Of a stretch of 64,000 bases of DNA, positions 21,821-32,258 are shown piece after piece (position 1 is the first letter of the stretch; each line of letters begins with the position of its first letter). The stretch is taken from the NCBI GenBank assembly GCA_010909165.1, contig MU008165.1:248001-312000 (forward strand). The letters are read 5' to 3'. The notes beneath the pieces were generated by a model. The model was not told the DNA's origin. It did no database searches and was given only the letters and a program-made list of their open reading frames with translations. Source of the stretch: Anthoceros angustus. Its lineage: Eukaryota > Streptophyta > Anthocerotopsida > Anthocerotales > Anthocerotaceae. Made by a program: the position numbers and the translations under genes.

Positions 21821-23015
21821 ATGAGGAGTTCCCTCTCCTCCCTAGCTGCCCTGGCATTGGGAGTACAAGTCCTGCTCGCAGTCGCGGATGGATCCGACAT
21901 GACAGCTTCGCTGGAGAACCAGAGATTCCACGCCCAGGCCGGGGATGCAATAGCGGAGCACAGGGTGTCGACAAGACGCGATCTAGATCATGCCGGCGAC
22001 TCCGACTCGCTGCTGCACCGATCCCTGCTCTCGCATTCCGAGACGTACGAGGGGTACAAGGACTTGGAGCCTAGGAAGCAAAAGAAGCAGACGAAGGTGA
22101 AGCCGAACTCAAAGCCGAAGCAGCTGCCGAGCGATCTGAAGAAGAAGACTTCTGGATCTAGCGAGCACTACTTCCAGTCCCGCAAGATCGGAAGCAAGAA
22201 GTTCCATCGCCATGATCCCAAGGTCTCGGGATCGCCACCACCGGTCTACAGCCCTCGCAGCTCTAGATCTTCTCCTCCTGCTCCCCATCCGCCTTACGAG
22301 CCCAAGTCGTCTCTGGCTCCGGCTTCGGCTCCTGCTCCTGCTCCAGCGCAGAAGAAGCCCAGCAGCAGGAAGGTCACTGGAGGGTACAGGCTTCCGTCCA
22401 GGCCTCCTCCTCTTGGAGCTTCCCGGGCGGATGCACCGTCCTCGTCTTCTTCGTCTGACATCGCTTACCAGCAGTCGTTTTTGGATCCGCACAACGCTGC
22501 CCGAGCAAAGAAGTCGCTGCCTCCTCTGAGCTGGGACCCCGTGCTGGAAGACTACGCTCAGCAGTGGGGAAACCATCAGCGGGACACGGACAACTGCAAT
22601 CTGGTGCACTCCGATGGGCATTACGGCGAGAATTTGTTCTGGGGCTCTGGGGCTCCCTACAACGCGGGTGATGCAGTGTGGACTTGGACGAATGAGGAGA
22701 AGTACTACGACTATGCCACTAACAGCTGCGCGGCAGGCCAGATGTGTGGGCATTACACTCAGGTACTACTTACTTCCCGCACTCGCTTTTGCCAAATTTC
22801 ATTCTGTGTTGTTGCTGGAATTCTCGTACAAGCCTGTTTGAATTGTGCTCTACATTCCGCTTTTAAAATTGGCTTACCCGTCGGACGGGCTGCAGGTTGT
22901 GTGGAAATCGACCACCCATCTGGGATGTGCTACAATCAGCTGTAAAGATTCCTCCATCTTCATCATCTGCAGCTACAACCCACCAGGGAACTACATAGGA
23001 GAGAAGCCTTACTAA
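21821..23015 (+). CDS. PR-1-like secreted CAP protein with long linker (right copy)
   Basis: Two exons, 21,821-22,762 and 22,896-23,015, are joined by a 133-bp GT-AG intron after the Gln of GHYTQ, exactly as in the left copy. The product has 353 residues. The start (ACCATGAG context) is chosen because it opens a signal peptide, MRSSLSSLAALALGVQVLL. The linker is about 138 residues longer than in the left gene. It has a Lys-rich stretch (PRKQKKQTKVKPNSKPK) and a Pro/Ala/Ser-rich stretch (APASAPAPAPAQKK), which may bind the cell wall. The CAP domain is complete: HNAARAKK, GENLFWG, GHYTQVVWKST and a CSYN junction before PPGNYIGEKPY. Reading past the donor site without splicing gives a false alternative C-terminus. 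Confidence 0.93.
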
Positions 23016-23879
23016 GTTCAGTGCGCGGCATCTGGGTATGTGAGCAGATCTGAGAAGCTTTGATTTTGCTCCCGGTCTGCTTGCATTTTTGCACTCGTCG
23101 TTTTCAGAGGACCCAGATTGCTATTGGGGTAATGTGAGCAAATCTGTGAAGCTTTGATTTTGCTTCCGGTCTGCTTGCTTTGTGCATGTCAAGTAGTTTT
23201 TCAACACATTCCGTAGGACCCGAATTGTTAGAAGTTAGAACTTGGTGATTCTCTTTTGGCTTTTGGAATTGTGAAAGGTCTTCGTCTGCTACCCTAGCTG
23301 ACGGTACAGAGGGAAAGACCTTCCTCCAAGAGTCTAGAATTAGCTAGTCTGGCTAGCCAATCTGCCAGCATTGATGCTTACAAAGTGGTAAGCTTCAATG
23401 TTGCCGTGACTCATGCTTGTAATCTTGCGACCATTCAGTGTTGTGCACTGATTTGAGTTGTTGCGGATGTGTCCTTGAAGAGCTTCTAGAATTAGCATGA
23501 TTAGTCTGGCTAGCTAGCCAATCTGGCGGCTTTAGTGCAAGCTTGTGGTAAGCTTCCGTGTGCCTTGTCTCATCCTTGGTAATCTTGCGACCATTCAGTG
23601 CTGAGCACTGATTTGAGTTGTTGCGAGGATGTATCCCTCGTGGGCTCTTCATTAAATGAGCTTCGTCCATATGGGTTGGGTTCTTGATCTGTCCAGGGCA
23701 TTTGTTCTATCTTTGGTGTGTCCACAATTTCCATGCCTGTCAGCCCAATGTCAGTGCAACTGTGGCTGGGAACGCACCTAGGAAAGACACCTTTAGACCG
23801 AGTCGACTCTAGTGACACAAAACCTGACAGGCGCTATTATTCTCTGGCTTATTGAGTAAGGGGCTCGTCCGCCATCTCT
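23016..23879. other. 3' flank of the right PR-1 gene, no gene
   Basis: The flank contains the duplicated segments described for the right arm, pairs with 13,725-14,600 up to about 23,770, and then diverges. There are no coding features. Confidence 0.6.
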
Positions 23880-24400
23880 GATTGCCATATTCTCATGTGA
23901 AGCCGGATTGGCGGGATAATTCTCCTGTGCTTCGCAAGATGACTCTCTCGGATAAGCCCATTCTCATATGCCGCCACATTGGAGAGATGATTCACTTGAC
24001 TTCGCGAGATGTTTCTCTCTCATTCGTGGCTGGTGCAGACAGCACTCAGAGGTCTCCCATGGGAAACATCCATGATTCATTCCATGAGCTACAAATGAAA
24101 CTTTTCCTAGGTGACCATCAAAATTGGGAAACGCAGCCGAGCCACCCTGCTTTGAGTGGCCGCCCGGGAACAGGAAAGCACCAGGCGCGGCTGGCTTTCA
24201 CGCCACTGCGTCTCAGCAGGGAGGGCCCAAGATGGAAGCTGCTGCTGCTGCATTCAAATCCACCCACATCCCCACGTCCCGCATTCAATCCATCCCGCTG
24301 CCTGTGTTCTCCTCGTCTCCTCCTCCTGCCTTCGACGACCTACTTCGGCCGCTGGAATTCGGTCTGGTCTGGACGGTACATGGTCTGAGCGGCTCCAAAG
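23880..24400 (+). pseudogene. Third PR-1 copy: promoter and leader only
   Basis: This is a direct-orientation copy of the PR-1 upstream region. It contains the promoter repeats (23,880-24,030), the GCTGCTGCTGC block and the leader up to GAGCGGCTCC. It stops about 30 bp before where the start codon would be. The TATA-like box is altered to ATTCAAAT. No CAP coding sequence follows, so the sequence is a truncated duplicate lying between the right arm and the PPR gene. Confidence 0.8.
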
Positions 24401-24651
24401 GGCCTCGCTGGTATGCATGTAGGCCTGTAGACGTGTACAGCTGCCTGTAGATGTGTGCAGCAAGCTGCCATATGCATCAGGAGAGCGAGCAGCTTGCAAG
24501 AATTAGCCATTCCGCCTTGTCCCAGATTCCGCCTTCACAGAGCAGGCGAAAGACTAGCTTTCACCGGATTAACTACGCCCTTTCATCCTCGAAAGAAAAT
24601 GCAAAATTCTTCGGCGCACACACTTGAGCTCTGGGTAGTCCTCCCTTTTTC

Positions 24652-27042
24652 TCACGGTCGACCTTTACAACTGCAACAACCAGCTGCGAATCGATGCACA
24701 CGGAACCCATCCCTTACCACAATGTCTCTTTGTTCAAGCCTTGACATGACCTCCGTGGAACTGTGGCAGTCACTGCACATGCGTAGATTCTTCGTTACCA
24801 CCAGAGGTGTCCCACTCGGAGTGTTCAAGAGACCAAACGCCAGAGCTAGCTTCTCAGCATGCCCACAAAGCACATCTTCCTTTTCCTTCTCAGACATTGG
24901 CTTCAGCACCAACTTTGTGTGAGGTACGTGGCCTCCTTCCTGCTTCAGACGTGCATATGTGCTGTCTACCTTGAGCCCAATATCCTCTCTCCTTTCTCCC
25001 ACCAAAAATCTATGTACCTGCTTGTTCACCTCAATGGTCGCCACCGCAGGTTTCTTGTGAGCTCCTGCCACTCTTCTCCGTGTTTCAATCCTGTCTACAT
25101 CGGACCACCTGCCTGCATCTGCATAGGCATTGGCCATGAGCACATATGCAGACGCCTGCTGGGGGTCCAGCCTAACAATGCTTTCAAAACACCACAAGGC
25201 CCTCTCTATATCGCCGTGACTTCTACAGGCATTCAACAAAGACGTCAAGCCCACAACATTACTTTGGCCCTCACATAACAATAGCTTCTTCTCTGCCTCA
25301 TCTAAATGGCCGGCACGCCCAAGAAGATCAATCATGCAATTATAATGCTCAAGAGTGGGTTTGATCCCATGCTGTTCAGCCATGGAATCAAAGTGCCTGC
25401 GACCGTCGTGGACCAGTCCCCCATGACTGCATGCTACTAAAAGGCAAGTAAAAGTAACATCATTAGGCTGAATACCGGCAACTAACATATCCTCAAAACA
25501 AGCTAGTGCCTTGTGACCTTCATCGCAAGTACCATACCCAGATATCAGGGCATTCCATGTCACCACATCCTTTGTGTTCATGCTATCAAAAGCCTGGCGT
25601 GCATCTTCCAGTTCACCACATTTTGAATACATATCAACCAGGCAGTTGCCTAACACCACGTTATCCAGCAGTCCATTTTCCACAATCTGTGAGTGCAGCT
25701 GCCTGCCCTTCTGTAAGGCACCAGTGCTTCCACAGGCATTCAAAAGGCAAGCAAAAGTAACATGGTCCGACACAATCAGGCCCTCCTGCTCCATTTGTCC
25801 ATACAACAAGCGCCTCTTGGCCGAGTCCTGTGCATACCCAGCAATCAGGGCATTCCACGTCACCACATCCTTTGTGGCCATACTGTCAAAAACCTGGCGT
25901 GCTTCTTCCAGTTCACCACATTTTGCATACATGTCCACCAGGCAGGTACCCAACACTACATTATCCAACAGTCCTCTTTCAACAATCAGTGAGTGCAGCT
26001 GCCTGCCCTTCTGCAAGGCACCAGTGCTTGCACAAGCCTTCAGAAGACAAGCAAAAGTAACAGGGTTGGCCACAACCAGGCCCTCTTGCTCCATTTGTCC
26101 ATACAAAACAAGCGCGTCTTGGCCGCGTCCTTGTTGTGCATACTCAGATATCAGGGCAGTCCATGTCACCACACCCTTTGTGGCCATGTTGTCAAAAACC
26201 TGGCGTGCATGTTTCAGTTGGCCACATTTTGCATACATGTCCACCAGGCAGGTACCCAACATTACGTTATCCAGCAGTCCTCTTTTGACAATCAGTGAGT
26301 GCAGCTGCCTGCCCTTCTGTAAGGCACCAGTGCTTGCACACGCCTGCAGAAGGCCAGCAAAAGTAACATGGTCAGCCACAATCAGGCCCTCCTGCTCAAT
26401 TTGTCTAAACAGAGCAAGTGCCTCATGTCCAAGCCCTTGCTGGGCATACCCAGCTATCAGGGCATTCCATGTCACAACATCCTTTGAGGTCATGCTGTCA
26501 AAAATCTGGCGTGCATCTTTCAGTTGGCCACATTTTGCATACATGTCCACCAGGCAGTTGCCAATAAACAAGTTAGTAGGAATGCCACTCTGCACCACAT
26601 CGTAGTGCACTTTTCTGCCAGATTCCAAGTCGGCAGCAAATGCACAAGCTTGAAGGGCAGCTACAAAGACGTGAGCATCCGCCTTCACTCCTGACCTACG
26701 CATCTCATGGTACAGTTGTATGGCCTCATTAGGTTTCCCATGCTTAGCGTGCAGGATATTATGGAAGACCACATGAAGGCATCTGGTTTGCCACCCTGGT
26801 GAGCACATCCATGGCCTCCTCTAGCCTCCACATGCATACATGCGCAAGATATGGTTCCCCAAGTATGCATTCGACTCGTACCCAAGTTTGACAATGAGAT
26901 CATGAACTCGTCGCCCCACAACCAAATCCTTCTTAGCTGTACACAGTTTCAGCACAGTGTAAACAGAGACTGAGAAATGGGAGAGTCTGTGCGCCAGAGA
27001 TTCCAGGGCTCCAACGGCCTCAGAAAGCTTCCCTGCTGACAT
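24652..27042 (-). CDS. PPR-DYW protein of the DYW:KP type, frameshifts near the N-terminus
   Basis: This is an organelle RNA-editing factor candidate. The main open frame (26,808-24,654) has PLS-type PPR repeats with units of about 102 codons, and the phrase LVDMYAKCG or close variants recurs four times. An E region follows, then a PG-box variant KKPAVATIEVN and a deaminase domain with HAE, then CSDCH about 26 residues later (H-x-E...C-x2-C). The protein ends CCSCKGRP, not DYW. The KPAVA box and GRP end are those of DYW:KP proteins, a class tied to U-to-C editing in hornworts, lycophytes and ferns. Upstream, PPR sequence continues in other frames to an ATG at 27,042 (MSAGKLSEAV, then LGNHILRMYA). 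About three single-base shifts at 26,740-26,830 separate the parts. The gene may be a recent pseudogene or an intact gene with consensus errors. No intron is seen. Confidence 0.85.
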
Positions 27043-27201
27043 AACGTGCTCACGGTAACAGCAGTAACGACGCCATTTCCGATCCTGCACGCCTCCCAGG
27101 TTCAGGCTTATCCTGAGAGCTGGACTCGGAAGGCACCTCGGATGTGGAAGTGCTGGGCTCCACACTGCACCTGCATGCCTTCCAGGTTCAGGATTACTGG
27201 A

Positions 27202-27642
27202 CTAGGCACCAACCATCTGCATATCCAAGGAAATGAGCTGCTCATCAACCCAAGTTGGCTTAAACATGTTGTCTAACCACAGGACCTCGCCGGACCCCTT
27301 TCGCCGGAAGTCAGGAGAACGGGAGCTCTTCTTATCTCGTCTGTGGTCCCACCACATGGTAGGGTCCAGAAAAAATTGTTGCCACAAGTTCTCCTGCTCC
27401 TGGCAACGACCATCGCTGGAAAACCCGTCCCTACCCACCCGCTTTCTTAGAAGTGGAAGCGCTGGGCTCCTTACACTGCTGCACCTGGAGGCTTTGCTTG
27501 CCAGGGGTCGACTCCCTAAGATGAGGTTAGCAGGAGCTCTTCGTAGAATCCCTGTACACACACCAATTTGTTGGGTCCCGCCTGAAAGCCAATGACGTGC
27601 AAAGATAAGGAAAGAAGCTTCAGCCTTTGCTGTGGCCATCAT
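27202..27642 (-). CDS. Small protein with an OSB-type PDF motif, possible organelle transit peptide
   Basis: This is an open frame of 146 residues. Residues 87-140 resemble the PDF motif of plant organellar single-stranded DNA-binding (OSB) proteins: FFLDPTMWWDHR, SPDF at 109-112, GEVLWLDN and PTWVDEQL. Residues 1-75 are rich in Arg, Ser and Ala with few acidic residues, as in plastid or mitochondrial transit peptides. No OB-fold precedes it, so it is either a fragment of an OSB gene, one exon of it, or a stand-alone protein. It sits on the same strand just upstream of the PPR gene, separated by about 160 bp and a stop. A read-through or spliced fusion with the PPR gene cannot be excluded. 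Confidence 0.6.
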   Translation of the reverse strand: MMATAKAEASFLIFARHWLSGGTQQIGVCTGILRRAPANLILGSRPLASKASRCSSVRSPALPLLRKRVGRDGFSSDGRCQEQENLWQQFFLDPTMWWDHRRDKKSSRSPDFRRKGSGEVLWLDNMFKPTWVDEQLISLDMQMVGA

Positions 27643-28300
27643 TCAGGGACCGCTGTCGGAGGTGCATGGACAAGACCAGGCCGCTCACAAACTCGTCCTC
27701 GCTACGCGCAATGACCCACAGCCCCCACAGCAGTCAGGCCAGGGTTGGTGGACTGACCTGGACGGTGATTGACAGTGCCTACAAAGCTGCTGAACAGCGG
27801 GTAGTTAAGCTGTGCTCAGGACCTGGGAAATTGCTGCAGAATAGCGAGGCTGGTCCAGGACTACACCTGGAGAAAGTAGTATTGACACCTGCACACCTCA
27901 CCTGCACCTGGACCTGGACCTGGACCTGAACCTGCACCGGAGAATGTAGCATTGGCACCTGCAACCTTCTTCCACCCATGCTCATGGTTGACTTCGGGCT
28001 GCTAAGGTCAGCTGATGAAGAAGGAAGTTCTACATACCAAGTTGGACGAATTCGCAAGGAAAGCTTTGTGTCCAGTCCGATGATTTCCCGAACATGACAT
28101 CGTCTCAGCACCGCAGTTTGCCACTCTACGTCCAGGATTGGCGATGAACTCCCTCGCTTTCCCGAAGATGTTAGGGTAACGTCTGCATACTCTACTTGTC
28201 TTATCAAATTTCTGTAAAACGGATACTTATTGTAATAGTGTATACATAAAATTGGAAGACATGGGGTAGGATTTGGTTGCTGGACACCCACTTGAGTGAT
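27643..28300. other. Upstream of the PDF-motif ORF; unidentified minus-strand frame and short minisatellite
   Basis: A minus-strand frame at 28,291-27,779 includes a plausible coding patch (VEWQTAVLRRCHVREIIGLD) that I do not recognise, then Gln-Val repeats from a 6-bp minisatellite (CTGGAC units, about 27,896-27,935). It may be an upstream exon of the PDF-motif gene. I cannot show this. Confidence 0.3.
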
Positions 28301-28399
28301 GTACTTAGGTCAGGCAAGTGCTATGAGAAAACTAGTTGAGTGAAGTAGTCAGACCAGAAAAGTGCTTTGAGAAAACCAATTGCAAAAGGTCTGCGTAGA

Positions 28400-29517
28400 A
28401 AGAAAATTAAGAAATATCATACGAAAATTTAAGTCATAAGTAATTATAAAATTGACAAATTGAGCCGCTCTTTGGTGGAGTAAGAAGGGCTGACTTAAAT
28501 CAGCAAATCTACATATTTGGAAATATGGGATTAAGGAAAAAACAGAAAGATAACCTGCTGATTGATTACTTTCTACAGTATTAGATAAGCAAATTAAATT
28601 AAAAATAAAAATAAAACAATTAGCTTATTTTAGTTAAAAGAATGACAAGGATTAGCAAATTAGCATGATAAGTATTTGGGAGATTAAAAGTAAGTACCTA
28701 TTAAATGAGATGAGTGTTAGCTAGCCATTAGAATGAGTGGCTGCTAATTAAATGGAAGAGGGTTTGCTAATTTTTGTATTTTATAGGATATTTTTATTCC
28801 GCTTCATTTGGAAGATCCCGAAGGATCTCACAATAGCGAAAATAACTAGCTAGGAGGACACAAAAGGTCTTACAAGAACAGAGATTCTTGTACTACTCCT
28901 ACTTTCATGGCAAGGGGAAGCCGGCCCACAAACTAGCTCCAAAACAACATGCCTTAGGTCATGCCAATTAAGCTTGGAAGAGTCTTCCACACAAACCTCT
29001 CTTCACTCTCTCTCAACTTCCTCCTTCCGATATGCAAGCCCACTTCCATCACACAAACCTCTCTCCACTCTCCCTTGACTTCCTCCTTCTGTAATGCGAG
29101 CCCACTTCCACCACCTTCGGCTCCCGCTCCTCCTGAAGGCAACCTACAAGCCACCTCCACAACAACATGTGTCAATCATGCAGATTAACCTTGAAAGAGT
29201 CTTCCACAAAAACTTCTCTTCACTCTCCCCCCACTTCATCCTTCGGCAATGCGAGCCCACTTCCACCACCTTCTACGATCCCACTCCTTTCTCCTGCGCT
29301 CACCAACAACATTGCGCCGATAGTGGCACTACGACATTGCGCCAGCAATCCCCAACAAGATTGCGCCGGCAGTCCCCACTTCTTTCTTCAACAATTGAGC
29401 CCACTCCCACTCCTTTTCGCTCCCTCTCTTCACTCTCCATCGACTTCTTCCTTTCGTAGTGCGAGGCTACTCCCACTCCCTTCCGCTCCCTCTCTTCACT
29501 CTCCCCCGACTTCTTCC
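28400..29517. repeat. Left block of the 650-bp repeat family
   Basis: The AT-rich part (28,550-28,790, containing TTAAATGAGATGAGTGTTAG) is followed by AACAACATG and AAGCTTGGAAGAGTCTTCC and then a CT-rich part with CAATGCGAGCCCACTTCCACC, repeated at about 29,040, 29,090 and 29,160-29,260. It corresponds in order to the units at 50.8-53.1 kb. No protein is recognised, and the Ser/Pro-rich open frames are low-complexity shadows. Confidence 0.8.
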
Positions 29518-30441
29518 TAAAGGAAACCCCAATACTTTTCTATCTTAAGTTCATGTTCTGATTATATAGACTTATGTTGGGTTATTTGTTCATAATGCTA
29601 CACACTCTTATGTATCATTATAGTGTGAGATAACAGTTTTGTTTTCCTTCCTACCGCATGCCTTATGCGTGGGCACCTTACCGGAGCTCCGTTTCCCAAC
29701 GTTCCCGACCTCGGATCGCGAAGCGGAGCACACCACCGTGCTCCCAGCGCCCTTCTACTGCGTGAGGGTCACTGCTGCAACCGGTCGGTCGAAGGGTCCC
29801 TCGGGTGGCCCCACTCCTGGTGTTATATAGAGTATCGGTATGGGACCATAGCGACGAAGTGAGGAAGTGAGTGGCTTGCCCGGACGCAAACCACTCGACA
29901 AATCCCCACAGTGCCACTGCAGGACCACCCCAACAGGGAGCCCCTAGGATGTGGCATTGTCATGGTTGGAGGTGCGCGGGTGCCCACTACAACGTAAGGT
30001 GCCTTGCGCAAGGCATGTTCTGCGACTGAGGTGCCTTATCGACGCTATGCGTGTAGTGTTGGCCAGGTTGATTGCGTGCCCAGTGAGCCTTGTTTACATA
30101 CATTGGATTACAGGCGTTGCGTGTGGGTTGGCATTGGATGCGATGAAGTTCTGATGGGAGTAGTAACATGGATTACATGCTGATAACGTGCGTTACATGT
30201 CATGTAGTAACATGCCTTATGCGTGGGTTGGCATTGGGTTCAGTAACGTGGCTTACAGTTATCAAAGTAACATGGATTACATTATGTGCGGTAACGTGCG
30301 TGACATGTACTGAAGTAACATGCCGTAGGGTGTTATTCTGTAACGTGGCATACATGGTGTCTTGTATGCCTCTGTAATCCGTGCGATCCGGGAGAAAATT
30401 GAAATTGAATTTGAAATTGAAATTGATCAATTTCAAATCGA
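29518..30441. other. GTAACATG-rich repeats, no gene
   Basis: After the repeat block breaks off near 29,517 there is a short AT-rich part. From 30,150 to 30,365 there are many copies of GTAACATG, GTAACGTG and TTACATG in both orientations. A run of AAATTGAAATTGAATTTG-type units lies at about 30,392-30,436. The GTAAC words may be subterminal sites of a transposon. Confidence 0.5.
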
Positions 30442-30489
30442 CACTGGGGTTTTGTGTGAGGGGGGTTTTGTGTGAGGGGCGTTTGGTGT

Positions 30490-30945
30490 GAAGGGCGTTG
30501 CGTGTGAGGGACGTTCAGGTTATGTCGGTTTTCTGATTTGGTTGGTGCCGCCTTGCGTGAAGGCTCCAGGCGCTACGGTGGTTGCTGCGCCGCGCCACGG
30601 GTTTCTGAGTGCCTTGCGTGAATGCTCACACTTCAAAGGCTCGGTGGTTGCTCGCCTCGCCACGGGTTTCTGCGGTGCCTTACGGGAAGGCTCACACTTC
30701 AAGGCGGCTTTCTGGTGGTTGCTCACCGCCGTTTCTGCAGAGTGCCTTGCGTGAAGGCTGCTCACCCTTGAAGGCGGCTTTCTGGTGGTTGCCGCGCCTG
30801 CGCCCTTCTGCAGTGCCTTACACGTGAGGGCTCACCCTTGAAGGCGGCTTTAGTGGTTCTGCTGCCTCGCCACAGGTTTGTGCCTTGCGTGAAGGCTGCT
30901 CACCCTTCAAGGCGGCTTACGGTGGCCTTCGCCATGGTCACTCAG
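30490..30945. repeat. Minisatellite with GCCTTGCGTGAAGGCT core
   Basis: About seven imperfect units of 55-65 bp share TGCCTTGCGTGAAGGCTGCT and CACCCTTGAAGGCGGCTTTC. The region is GC-rich and has no recognisable protein. Confidence 0.85.
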
Positions 30946-31018
30946 AAGGGAAATCGAAGGTAATATACTACTTGGGTTTGTAATATAGCTTCAGTGAAAC
31001 AAGTAAACAAATGCGCGT

Positions 31019-31833
31019 TTGATCTATGTTTGCTCACCAAGGCAAGATATGTCACGGGATGCTCTGACTTGCATGGCCGTGCGTGGTCGAGAGGTTCAAA
31101 TCTATCTTTGCGAACCTCAAGAATGTCCCACGGGATACAAGGTTGCAAAGCCGATTACTCTAGGAATGAGAGAGGCACTTCACGGAAGTGCATTCTGCAG
31201 TAACGAGCGGCCGGAAGAGGCAAAAGGCGCGGGACCTCAATCGACACATGGCCCAATACCACAAGTAAGTATACATGCGATGCGGCCTTATTGTGTATTA
31301 CGATGTGACATCACATTGTGTATTGTTAGAATGTACATAGCGAGGATTCCCACGAATCCTGTGAGATCACATGGCGGAGAAAAGCGGAAGGCTGCACACA
31401 AGAAGATGGCGGGCGGACAATTAGTGAGATTTATGAGGGAAGCGGACCATGTGAAGCAGTCCAAGGAAGATGTGAGTCTGAGCGTGCTTGGGCGGGGAAA
31501 GCAGCATTTCCAGTTGGAGTGACAGCGGTACATGTGGTCGCTTTTTTTGAGAGGTTTGTAGAGCCTGCCTTGCTAGACGAGGTAAATGGCTGGTACAGTA
31601 TCGATGGGCTTTTCCAACCTTGCCAGGCATTGCAGCGCATAATGCATCGGTACCCGGAGGCATGGATCGGGGAGACGGTGATGCAGCGCCTCCGTGATTG
31701 GGTGGACAGGGGGAAGGGTGGGGCGTCATCAGCGATTACAAGGATTACCATCCGAAGAGACATCTCGGCTGCACTTTTGTGCGGTGGTTTCATTCATGGG
31801 CCAACCATGTTGCAGTTCAAGTTCTTATTTTGA
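31019..31833 (+). CDS. Unidentified coding sequence, probably spliced or frameshifted
   Basis: Two overlapping frames look protein-like. The first runs through EKRKAAHKKMAGGQLVRFM and on to about 31,500. The second, from about 31,500, continues with VVAFFERFVEPALLDEVNG and MHRYPEAWIGETVMQRLRD. A likely splice donor (AAGTAAGTATAC) is at about 31,261. I do not recognise a family. It may be an upstream exon of the transposase-like gene or a separate gene of the same element. Confidence 0.35.
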
Positions 31834-31859
31834 AGAGTTGAGTGTTTGGCTATTCTTTC

Positions 31860-32040
31860 CCTCATGGAACACTTGAAAGATATGAGGCAGCGCATGAGGT
31901 TATGGGAGCAACACTTTTTCCGATGTCGAAGAGTTCAGTGTTTATTCTTTCCCATGGAACACTTCAAAGATATGAGGCAGCGCATGAGGTTATGGGAGCA
32001 ACACTTTTCTTCCAAAGATCTCAAGAGTTCCGGTCCTAAA
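31860..32040 (+). repeat. Two 90-bp tandem copies, coding-like
   Basis: CATGGAACACTT followed by AAGATATGAGGCAGCGCATG occurs at about 31,863 and 31,953. The frame gives DMRQRMRLWEQHF twice, a basic amphipathic segment. A consensus splice donor (GGTAAGTA) follows at about 32,045. Confidence 0.8.
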
Positions 32041-32258
32041 TTCACGGTAAGTATTTCTACACTGTCCCATCATTTTCATGTCCTTTCCATGTTCCAATGC
32101 CGTGGTAGTGCGTGCATAGAAGGCGAGGACATACAAGTGGATGCGCAAGTGAAGTTAATGGAAGAAAGGGCAGCTCGGAGGCACATGAGGACATGGCCGC
32201 ATGAACAATCCAACGTCATAGCGGCGTGATGAGGATGAAATAAGCAGTTCTCATCATC

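Larger units (their letters stand above)
20345..23770. repeat. Right arm of the PR-1 inverted duplication
   Basis: This is the partner of 13,725-19,020. It holds the inner block, an AT-rich repeat (20,770-21,060), the promoter array, the longer PR-1 gene and a 3' flank. The 3' flank includes duplicated GCAGATCTGAGAAGCTTTGA-type segments at about 23,040 and 23,130 that match the left arm. A further tandem duplication of about 190 bp at 23,390-23,700 shares ATCTTGCGACCATTCAGTG. Confidence 0.85.

Noticed and set aside
22763-22945. Alternative C-terminus of the right PR-1 read through the intron
   Set aside because: GT-AG splicing restores the conserved VVWKST and the CAPE-like end, and the left copy has an intron at the same place.
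25574-26605. 343-codon open frame on the plus strand
   Set aside because: It is the antisense of the repeated PPR units on the minus strand; the repeats keep the opposite frame open by chance.
28954-29520. Ser/Pro-rich proteins at 29 kb
   Set aside because: The frames come from the CT-rich half of the 650-bp repeat family, which is noncoding in its other copies.
30490-30945. CRISPR-like array
   Set aside because: The units are degenerate with no constant spacing or unique spacers, and the DNA is eukaryotic. It is a minisatellite.
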